Positions 55,389 through 64,000 of a stretch of 64,000 nucleotides of DNA are shown one piece after another. How positions within the stretch are numbered: position 1 is the first letter of the stretch; every line of letters begins with the position of its first letter. Made by a program: the position numbers and the translations under genes. Origin of the DNA: Diphasiastrum complanatum (lineage: Eukaryota > Streptophyta > Lycopodiopsida > Lycopodiales > Lycopodiaceae); assembly GCA_029204225.1 (NCBI GenBank), contig CM055110.1, forward strand, positions 41,397,862 to 41,461,861, in the 5' to 3' direction. The notes beneath the pieces are model-generated. The model had not been told where the DNA came from. It did not search any database and saw only the letters and a list, made by a program, of their open reading frames with translations.

Positions 55389-55653
55389 TATACATACTAT
55401 AGAAAATTCTTGTAGCAAAAGTTTTGAGAAAAAACATAGCTTGTTGTCCAGCGATCCTCTTTTCTAACAAAGAGCGTTTCTAGTCAATCAAAATCATGAT
55501 TGTTTCCAGCTTGAGTCTGAAAAAAAGTTTGCAGCAGACCCCCCAGCAGAATTCCGACCTACTTCAAGTGAGATTCCGGCCATTCTCAAGCCATTTTCAG
55601 GCTGAAATACATTTCTCGCAGCATTCTGGGTCAATTTTTAAGAATTAGATTAT

Positions 55654-55800
55654 GGGCCCTGGAGGGCCTGTTATGAGATTTTGGGGGCGAGCCCTTCCCA
55701 AAATCTCATAATGGCCCCTGGAGGGCCTGTTATGAGATTTTGGGGGGCGAGCCCTTCCCAAAATCTCATAACGGGCCCTTCAGGACCCGTTATTTGACGT
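55654..55800. repeat. Two tandem hairpin units
   Basis: Arms TTATGAGATTTTGGG and CCCAAAATCTCATAA enclose a short GC-rich loop at 55,671-55,711 and again at 55,730-55,771. Each is preceded by CCTGGAGGGCCTG. A related shorter inverted pair (ACGGGCCC ... GGACCCGT) follows. The period is 59-60 bp. Confidence 0.9.
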
Positions 55801-55849
55801 TAAATAAAAAATAACGTTATGGTTAGATGCTGCGTTTCAAAATGAAGGG

Positions 55850-55851
<2 letters not shown>

Positions 55852-55906
<55 letters not shown>
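55852..55906 (+). repeat. (CT)n-(CG)n microsatellite
   Basis: About 22 CT dinucleotides run directly into five or six CG dinucleotides. The alternating CG end could adopt Z-DNA. Confidence 0.95.
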
Positions 55907-57203
55907 AACTCCAATACTAGAAGCTTAAAAGCTTGGGAAGGAACTTACGCCTCTATCCCCAAACGCCTGGGCTAAAATAGAGTGCGGCATTGTAGATCTA
56001 CGAGGAATGCTTTGTGAGATTAAACACCAAAAAGTAAAAATTCAAGCCGACAACACTGCACAAGCAAGCGCTCGTAAATTAAATTTGCACTTTGACTCGT
56101 CTTCGTCTCAACACCAAAAATTGTCAGAAAGATATCATAGCCATTTCACCTGAATGGATCCTAACCTTTTGCGGCGATAGTTGAGAATCACTTGAGGGTA
56201 GAAGCTGGTTGACCAAACCACAAAAGCGAACCAGCCTAGCGCCAAATAAACCACCTCCAAGTAGATAGAATGCCATGATGCCTGCACTAATAATCCCATC
56301 TTTTACTCCAAATTCCCTTTATGTATAGAATCTTGGATCTGGAAACTTCCCGTAATCTTTATGAAAACAAACCTATATGAATGCTGGAGATTTTCTGCTA
56401 TCATCAGGCATCAGAGTGCCCATTTCTTGCTGCGCCTCAGCATGAATGGCTTCATAGCTGCCTGATTCCCAAAACAGAAGCTGCCACTGCCAAAATCATT
56501 GAATTATTAATCATCGCCTATGCAGCCATGGAATTTTGTTGCGATCAGTTTGCAGTGATGATGCTGCCCTCGATCGCGATCCATCTCTTTTTCCCAAACG
56601 AGAGTAGCAGCAGCTGAAGCAAGAAGCATCGAGCACGTTATGCCGTACCACTTGGATTTTTGCCACATGGCATGATGACATCTTTCTTCCTATCTGCAAG
56701 CCTTGTCAAGCTTATCCCTAAGAAACCCCTCCCCCTCACTCTTCCTACTTACACACCTTGACCATGCTCAACATGTTACAATCCCTACTTACTGCAAACC
56801 TCCAGGTGCTGGTTAACCACAAGAGACCGAACGATTCACGTTCCACCCCGCCGTAGGACCTAATCCGGGTCCACCATCCGTGCCCTGGCCTGTGACCGTA
56901 TCAAGCTGGATCCGACTTCCATCCTAGTCAACGTCCCATACCACCACCTAGGCTCTCAACCATCTCCTGCCTCATGCTAGCATACACCCTAGCCGTGCAC
57001 ACGCTCTCCATCCACCTCCTCCTAGGTAGATAGAATGGATGGCAAATGAGCCCTCCTCTCCTTGTATACCTCCAAGGAGAGAGACTCCAAGCCGTGTGCA
57101 CTCCTGGATCATGACACGTGGCAACCATGCAAGTTCACGAGTCACCGGTCAAGTCTAAGGCCCAATCATCGTCCAGTCTTAAGTCTGGGTTTGGGTCCCT
57201 AAC
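55907..57203. other. No gene seen; right part probably the Gypsy 3' LTR
   Basis: The stretch ending at 57,204 (plus strand CCCTAACA; minus strand starts TGTTAGGGACCC) adjoins a polypurine tract, so it is the outer part of the chromovirus 3' LTR. I could not fix its left edge, which may lie around 56.7 kb. No coding domain is recognised. Confidence 0.5.
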
Positions 57204-57255
57204 ATTCTCTCTTCCTTAAAAAATTCCTTATGTAAGGAAGTAAACCAGGGAACCT

Positions 57256-57441
57256 CTATTTAAGGTCATGTTCCTTTTCCCAAGTATCATCATCCTCAGA
57301 ACTTCCTTTCCAACGAACCACGTACTCAGTTACCTGCCGATTCCTAAGCCCACGTTGACGTACATCAACAATGGCCTGTGGTTCAGTAGGTACAAAGGAT
57401 GTTAGGTCCTCCAGCCGAACTAAGTCCTCCTCAAGTATCAA
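57256..57441 (-). pseudogene. Chromodomain of Gypsy integrase
   Basis: The frame reads PQAIVDVRQRGLRNRQVTEY, then VVRWKGSSEDDDTWEKEHDL, a clear chromodomain with the aromatic YVVRWKG and W-E core that binds methylated histone tails. It marks the element as a plant chromovirus, whose integrase is steered to heterochromatin. It is separated by a short gap and frame change from the integrase C-terminus at 57,523-57,870. Confidence 0.92.
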
Positions 57442-57522
57442 GTCATTCTTTTCACCAAGTCGTTCCTTTAAACGACTAATGTGAAATACTGGATGAACTT
57501 TAACTCCTTGACGTAGCTCCAG

Positions 57523-58110
57523 CTAATAGGCATTCCGATGGAATTTCTTTACTATACGGAATGGCCCTGCATAACGAGGTGATAACTTAGGACATTTTCC
57601 AGTCTTTAGTACCTTAGAATCTTTTGGGATTCTAAGATATACCCAAACCCCCTCCTCATAGACCCTAGGTAGTCGGTTTTGATTAGCGTAAAACTGGGCT
57701 CTATCCTGAGCCGTTTTTACGTTCTCGCAAGCAACAAGCAACGTTTCTTGCATGTCATGCAAAAAAAATACTGCTGCTTTAAACTTGAGGCCTTTGAGGC
57801 CCACTGAAATGGGAGCCCTAGGCTGGAAACCATACATTAGAGTGTTTTGCGTTGTTATACGCAAACTCAATCATTGGAAGGTACCTTTCCCAATCCAACT
57901 GTCTTCTGGAAACATATGCCCGAAGCATATCTTCCATAGACTGGTTTCTGTCTGACCATCCGATTCAGGATGATCTGATGACCCCAAACTTAAAGTGGTC
58001 TCTAATTTCTCAAAGAACGCTTGCCAGAATTTGCTAGTGAACTTAGGATCTCGATCGCTAACAATATCATTCGGCAAACCAAACAACCTGAACAACTTTT
58101 CAACGAAAAG
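57523..58110 (-). pseudogene. Gypsy integrase core and C-terminal domain
   Basis: The core reads EKLFRLFGLPNDIVSDRDPK, FTSKFWQAFFEKLETTLSLG, then SDHPESDGQTE with the catalytic Asp and the conserved HPxSDGQTE block. After a frame change near 57,871, GFQPRAPISVGLKG and the C-terminal domain follow (GVWVYLRIPKDSKVLKTGKC, PKLSPRYAGPFRIVKKFHRN). The N-terminal side is broken by the inverted duplication at 58,112. Confidence 0.9.
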
Positions 58111-58111
58111 T

Positions 58112-58529
58112 TGGTGGAGGCATATGTTCTCAAGTGTGCACAATGCCAAGTTAATAAAGCTGAAAGACTTAAGGCAGTTGGTTTACTAATGCCCTTGGAA
58201 TTCCTGAAAGAAAATGGGAAAGTATTTCCATGGACTTTGTGGTTGGGCTACCTCGGATGGGGAAGCAAAATGATGTCATTTGGGTAATAGTTGACAGTTT
58301 TGCTTGGTTGGTATGAACTACGCCATTTTAGTTAATCTGTCAACTATTACCCAAATGGCATCATTTTGCTTCCCCGTCCGAGGTGCCCAACCACAAAGTC
58401 CATGGAAATACTTTCCCATTTTCTTTCGGAAATTTCCAAGGGCATTAGTAAACCAATTGCCTTAAGTCTTTCAGCTTTATTAACTTGGCATTGTGCACAC
58501 TTGCGAACAGCGAACATATGCCTCCACTT
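58112..58529. repeat. Large inverted duplication in the Gypsy integrase
   Basis: Arms at 58,112-58,297 and 58,337-58,529 are reverse complements with few mismatches and one short indel. A 39-bp loop separates them. Both carry the integrase zinc-binding end (CAQCQVNKAERLKAVGLLMP on the plus strand of the left arm). The right arm is in the orientation of the element; the left arm is the extra, inverted copy. Confidence 0.93.
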
Positions 58530-59240
58530 GACTTATTAAATTTGGCCAGTAATAGTTCCTTTTTACTAAGTCAAGCGTCCTTTGTGAGCCACGGTGCCCT
58601 GCACACGGGCTGTCATGACATTAATGCAGGATTTGGGCCCATATATCATCATTTCCTGGCACACAAACTTTTCCATTCCAGAAAAGCAACCCATTCCTAA
58701 TGGAATAGTCTCTCTGTATCTTGTCTTGAGGAGAAATTTTGGAATCCTGCATTCCAAGCTCATCACTAGATCTAGAAGAACCTGCCAGGACGTCTAGCCG
58801 AATACAACCGAAGTACCTATCGGTCTTACACAATCTCTGAAGGACAGATACAACTCAAATTGGATCTTAGAAAAGCTTAACTGATTAACCTCTCCAATCC
58901 GGCTTAAGGCATCCGCGACACTATTAGAAGTACCTTTCCGATACTCGATGTCATAATGAAATTCTTGGAGCATCTCTGACCATCTGGCCTTACGACCCCT
59001 AAGGTCGACTGCATCGTTAATATACTTTAACGCTTGATGGTCAGTAACTATAGTAAACTAGGAGCCATATAAATAATGTCTCCAAACTTTCAGGGCATGA
59101 ATCACAGCAAAAAGTTCCTTGTCATAGGTGGAATACCGCCTTTGAGCAGGGTCCAACTTCTTGCTTTCAAAAGCTACCAGTCTACCATCCTTATATAGGA
59201 CTGCACCTATAGCATAGTCATTGGCATCCGAGGTTCTCAA
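58530..59240 (-). pseudogene. Gypsy RNase H and connection to integrase
   Basis: The frame from 59,240 reads RTSDANDYAIGAVLYKDGRL, VAFESKKLDPAQRRYSTYDK and ELFAVIHALKVWRHYLYGS, the RNase H domain with its catalytic Asp and Glu. After a stop at 59,058, TDHQALKYINDAVDLRGRKA, RWSEMLQEFHYDIEYRKGTS and NSVADALSR continue in the next codons. A weaker integrase-proximal region follows (SMLECRIPKF-like, FVCQEMMIYG). Frameshifts are present throughout. Confidence 0.88.
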
Positions 59241-59655
59241 AACTCTGATTCAACTCTTCAGTCCAAGTAACCGGAGGACTAAACTTACTGTGCCGACTAA
59301 CTCTTTTAGCCCCTTTGAGGACATTCGTCAAGGCCAACGCAATTAATGCATAGTTCAAGATGAATCTATGAAAAAATCTCGTAAAGCCCAAAAAGGACTT
59401 AACTTCCCAGATGGTTTTAGGGATAGGCCATTCACGTACTTGTCGGACTTTATGGGTCAATTTCCAACCCATGGTAAACCCATGGTCCGAAATAGTGTGA
59501 CCAAGGTATGACAACCTTTTTTGGAAGAACACACATTTGGACTCCTTGGCAAAAAGCTTCTCCTATCTAAGTAACTTTAAGACAGTCCTGAGATGCTCCT
59601 CATGCTCCTCCAAGGTCTTACTATAGATGAGAATATCATCTAAGATCCCGACTGT
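59218..59655 (-). pseudogene. Gypsy RT, C-terminal part only
   Basis: It starts abruptly at the catalytic box in the form ILDDILIYSKTLEEHEEHLR (about 59,590-59,655). It continues with ECVFFQKRLSYLGHTISDHG-like text, VREWPIPKTIWEVKSFLGFT and FFHRFILNYALIALALTNVL, the thumb and connection. Everything upstream of the DD box has been deleted and replaced by gag N-terminal sequence. Confidence 0.88.
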
Positions 59656-59798
59656 GCTTAGCTTGCATATCCACAATCTGTTGTTGTAGATTGTTAATTG
59701 CCAGCAACAAAGCATCAGGGTTTAAAGCAGAGGTAGATACAGTAACCTCCTTAGCAGGGGACATAGGTTGTGTTGTGTGGTAGGAGTAGGATCCATTT
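59656..59798 (-). pseudogene. Gypsy gag N-terminus joined to RT
   Basis: From an ATG at about 59,798 (MDPTPTT), the minus strand reads PAKEVTVSTSALNPDALLLA and INNLQQQIVDMQAKHSRD, a typical charged helical gag start, and then runs straight into the RT DD box. The join implies a deletion of several kilobases within the element. Confidence 0.6.
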
Positions 59799-62700
59799 TA
59801 CAAGGAGAAGAGAGGTGAATTAAGAGATAGATGATAAAAGAGAATCAAAAGCTATTGAAGGAAGGTAGATACAAAGCTACTCTTGCTGTCTCTTCACAAA
59901 CCAAATGGTATTGTCCATGGCTGCCAAATGGAATGAGAGAGAGCAAGAAGAGGATGCACCACCACCTCCATCTCATCTTCTCAAGGAAACACATGCATGG
60001 GAGACGTATGCCTCCCTCTCCACGCTATCCTACTGTCTGCCAAGCAGAAACCTGGACCTCCCAACCTGAGCGGAACAAAATTCTGCCTGTCTGTGCCACT
60101 TGTCTCTAACACAAGTGAAAGGTATTCAAAAAAACAATTTTGATCTCTCACCTTTTGGACCTCGGCTTCTCCAAAGTTCAGATCAAAAAAGAGTCTAGAT
60201 GTCTTATTAAAGTTGATGATACCTGTTGGCATGATTCTTCCTGCAGTGAAGTTGAGATTTTCCTATTCCACTCTTGGCAAACTGAGTTGTTTATGCACGG
60301 GCAGAGCTGACATTCTTACATATTCCTCCTCAACATGCAACTCCCATTGACTGATTACATAAGTCCGTCCCACAGCAGTTGACAGGATCACAACAAGGAA
60401 AGACCCCCCCCCCATTCCAGACCAATTACCATAGTCCAAGTACCTTCTTCCCATGAAGTTATTAGAAAACTGTTTGTTGGCCCAGCCTCACAATTGATCC
60501 TCACCTTGAGACCTACCTCCCGTTAACACTATTTTGTCAACTCAAAGCTTTGGAATTTTCAATAAATAATCTTGACAACTCAAGGTGTAGCCTCAAATTT
60601 ATCACAATTTCAAATAGTTGTTTATCATCCATTTCATTGCCATGCCATACATGCAAAGAATTGACAGAGACACGCAGGTCGCATGCATTATTCATCTATC
60701 ATCCTTTTCAAGCCCTAAGGTTTTTGGAGTTTTGATTGTTGATTCCTGAACCTAATATGTGTAATAAAGGCAAGTGTAGATATTATAGCACATTCCTGAA
60801 TCCTTCACTCACTTTGGACTGCCTGTCATTCACAACATTATTATATAGCTTCTAGTCTGATGGGAAATCTTGGTCAATGTGTGTCTTTCATAGCGACTGA
60901 TCTTGAGTGGTATAATAGGTCATTTCAAAATGTTAAAAGTAAATTCTTCTACTATGAGATGACAGGGAGGTTTGTGATTGTATAATATTTTTAGCAGTGG
61001 TGAAGCATTATTGTTTTTTATCGATGAGCTACAGCTGCAGAGGAAGGCAGTCAAACAGAGTCATTCTAGCTTAAATATTGCACAAAAACTAATTATCTGG
61101 GTAATGAATGTTGATTTCCTAGTTCATGATTGGACCTAGCTGCACAAAGACCATCTGACCCTCTGTATCCTCTTTCTTACATTGGACAGAGGTAACAGCA
61201 GACAGTTTGCTTGGTGTGTTTTAGACACTCTTGCTTTATTGATAGGTGGGGGAAATAAACCTCCATCAGTAATCAGAAAAAACAAAGAAGCACCAATCAA
61301 GCACCGCAGTTTCCCAGACCTTGTAGGTTTAGAAGATAGCACCATGACAAGTTCTAAAAGTAGCAAGCAATTCCGTGGTTGTTGGATGTTCTCCTCGAGC
61401 GGTTCTTCCTAGTGATGAAGTCGACCACTCGCATAGCCTGAGAAGTGATCTACCACAAAAGGTTCAGAGAATGGCTGAGGGGGGCCATGAGCCAAGAGCA
61501 ACTAAGAGCAACACGTTAAGCACAAAAGATTAAGCTTGGCAAAGAAAATTAAACATGGTGGATCCATGGAAGTGCGCAGAGGTCGTGCATGAGGAGATCA
61601 ATGCAATGTTCAACACATGGCGTCCACACAACACTGGGGTAGTCCCTCATCAGCATCACTCGCATCTGCCTACAGTTCGTGGCGTTGTATGTGACAACTT
61701 AAACCATGTGCTCGGCCCCACTATCAATAACTACAACGTTGACTGCCTCGTAGATAAAGTCAGTTGTGATGGCTGCACCACCTCGAGTGGCATCCACACC
61801 ACGCATGAAGACAGTGCCAAGTAGGCAAGAGACCAGGATATTGACGACAGCTCAGCGAAGAGTGTCGGTCCATCCATCGCTCTATATGCATCCATATCTG
61901 CCAAAAAATATCCATCGTTCATAAGACATATGCAAAGACTACATTTTTGCAAAATGAAACACATGCAAAAAGTTTGAGGACAAGATTCTTACATCTGCCA
62001 ATGGAACTCAACTCTAGCATGATGGTCTCCTCCTCCTGATGTAAAAGACTCGTGCGAAATGCCTCTTGGGAGGCCTCCATGGAGTATTCATGATGTGACA
62101 AGACCACAAAGCTCCCTTAAACATGAAAAAACATAGTGTAGAATCACCACACCTCATTCAACTACACACAAATCAATTCATAGTGAGGGCAAAAAAACAC
62201 ATGGGATTAGCGAATGGCATTGGCAACTTTCACTGCGGACAATAACGGGCAAACCTAATAGCGTACGAGTCTCTATATGCATGAAGAAACGCGATATAGC
62301 ATCAAACGGCACCTCAATCGGTTGCCTACAGGTAAGTTCACAAAGGGGGACAAAAAAAAAGAATTTTGGGTGATACATTCACATCTTTCATTATGTGTTA
62401 AACGGCTAGAAATAACATTGTACGAATATTCGTGGGCCCGAAGAAAGGTGGTTTAGAACAAGCACCCACCCAAATCCGTTGCCTACAGCTCGATCTAGTC
62501 ATTTGCCAAAAAGAAGCCTAAACTCACCAAAATGCTTCGTTTCCCGATTTCCAATATCGCGCAACTCAAACTCCATTGCCACTGTGCACAGTGCCTCCGA
62601 ATCGCTGAGTAGATACTCATCGGATCTTCAACCGCCGCAATCTGCCCTCTATCAAAAATTTTCCAAATCTCTCTCTCCCCCCCAAGCGCATGGCCCACTG

Positions 62701-64000
62701 GTGGCAAAAACCAGTTTAAAGCAACCAAAAAAGAATTTGAAAAGCGATTTTCTATTGCGAATCGCAATTCGCGGGGATCACGAATCTTGATTGCCCACAG
62801 CGCCCACGAATCGTGATTTGCGGCAACGTTGGTTGAAAGAGATGGGGTACTATATTTACTTGGACTTTTAAGGATGTCTACCCATGATTGAACCTCCTTG
62901 TGATGTTGTTCAAATTCGCTTTCCTAGACTGTTTGTTTTACTCTTCTTTCCTTGGCCTCTGTAACCTCTTTCTTGATATCCTCAATGAAGGATTTGAGTT
63001 GCTACATATGTGAAAATGGCTGCTGGATAGTCGTTTGCTGAGCATCAATCATCCCTTCTGCTGTTACACTATCGTGAATAGCTTGTTTGTGTCTTAACAC
63101 AATAGAGGGATCAAATGGGTCAGTTCCCTTGGAGTAGATGGAGGAGACATAGGGATAGTGATATGGTTTAGTGCTGCAGAAGCCGGAAGCAGCGTTGCAA
63201 CTGTAGGCAATACTGCAGTTAGAGCAGCAGCAGGCAGCGATGCTGCAGCAGGGTAACAACCAACCAAAAGAACAGATGCCTGGAGGCTACACCCTGGGAA
63301 GGCAGGACCTAATATCTGTGTAAATACAGAGACAAATTCCACACAATATTTGAGGGCAACGAAAGAAAGATGCATGAGCCCCGGTTAAACCTAGACTCTC
63401 ACAACAAAGTAAGAGGGCAATCTTGACACTGTAACATGTAGACTATCAAAACAGATTAGGAGGGCAATCCTGACCTTGTGAGGCACAATCACAAGGTATC
63501 AGACCATCACCTTTATCATGCACGGCAATGACAAGTTGCCACCACAACACCACTCCTCACTGCCTTCATCAATTCCGAAAGGGTGTACCAATTCTACGTA
63601 CTTACGAATCTTTGAAAGCATAAAAAAAAATTGGCTATGAAGGCCTATGATGTTGTCTAGCACTCAAAAGAGGCATCCCTAGGAGAAGCACAGAAAATGA
63701 AAGATACTTCATAGTAGTACCATTGTTCATGTTCAAGGAAACCTTTTTTTTTTGAGGTTTCCTCCAAAAACCCATATGTGAAATAGTTTTTCGGCTTATA
63801 TAATTGACAATCTATTATTTGTTGGTTTTTTCTTATAAAATCTAAAATTTATGACATAAAAAATTATGTACAATTTTTGTTAAGCCAATTTTTAAAAAAA
63901 CATGCCGATTACATTCTTGAACTATGTCGGCTTTCCCGAACAATGCTTCTTACATATAACTAATAATCAAAAAATACTATTAGAGCCATCGATGGATGAA
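59799..64000. other. No gene recognised
   Basis: The first few hundred bases should contain the leader and 5' LTR of the chromovirus, but I could not match them to the 3' LTR by eye. The short frames at 59,831-60,109, 61,136-61,412, 61,555-61,824, 62,479-62,790 and 63,002-63,375 match no family I know. A plus-strand GGTATCAGA word near 63,497 resembles the middle of an initiator-Met PBS, and AT-rich sequence fills the last 300 bases. Confidence 0.5.

Larger units (their letters stand above)
57204..59798 (-). mobile_element. Gypsy chromovirus, internally deleted and rearranged
   Basis: From right to left this minus-strand element holds a gag start (59,798-59,656), a truncated RT, RNase H, integrase zinc-binding region, an inverted duplication, integrase core, integrase C-terminus and a chromodomain, then a polypurine tract (minus strand AAGGAAGAGAGAA, 57,205-57,217) and the 3' LTR start. 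Most of gag, protease and the front of RT are missing. Confidence 0.88.

Noticed and set aside
63002-63375. Cys/Ala-rich minus-strand frames as a small secreted Cys-rich protein
   Set aside because: The Cys and Ser codons come from GCAGCA-type repeats; the overlapping frame gives Ala/Leu runs from the same bases.

Overview
The window looks like nuclear DNA of a land plant with a large, retrotransposon-rich genome, most likely a fern or another seed-free plant. This is inferred from nested Copia and chromovirus elements primed by initiator-Met tRNA, GT-AG introns and the gene content. The species cannot be fixed by eye. Almost every coding stretch is a decayed transposon. The one long intact gene is a 3,193-codon minus-strand ORF at 42,117-51,698.

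Left part (1-28 kb): Copia A (minus, <1-5,933) sits inside Copia B (minus, to 8,311), which abuts a plus-strand Copia RT fragment. A CT-rich tract follows. Next is a 7.4-kb plus-strand LTR element (about 10.77-18.17 kb) that keeps only a gag remnant and carries a dense GAGTCA repeat array. From 18.3 to 28.1 kb lie further Copia pieces: an LTR flanked by a PBS on one side and a PPT on the other, a gag-protease deletion derivative, an element with a local inversion, an RT/RNase H block and a gag block.

Middle (28.7-39.2 kb), the most unusual part: two related, intron-containing genes of a bacterial-type beta-class DNA (N4-cytosine/N6-adenine) methyltransferase, one with a ParB/sulfiredoxin-like N-terminal region. 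The second copy is divergently paired with a gene resembling DUF7869 proteins (putative RNase H-fold, transposase-like). Between the two divergent genes lies an array of CCTATGCT-S-AGCATAGG palindromes, mostly spaced 40-42 bp, plus a short TTAGGG tract. All three genes carry stops or frameshifts, so this is probably the fossil of a mobile element encoding its own DNA methyltransferase. I believe this is the candidate undescribed system.

Right part (39-64 kb): an AT-rich gap, a plus-strand exon-like stretch overlapping the 3' end of the large gene, the intronless DUF6606-DUF3638-DUF3645 giant gene with SecA/SF2-like motor motifs, a degenerate minisatellite upstream of it, the C-terminal remnant of a non-LTR retroelement, a 195-bp non-autonomous Helitron, hairpin repeats, and a chromodomain Gypsy element rearranged by an internal deletion and a roughly 185-bp inverted duplication. 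From 59.8 to 64 kb I recognise no gene.
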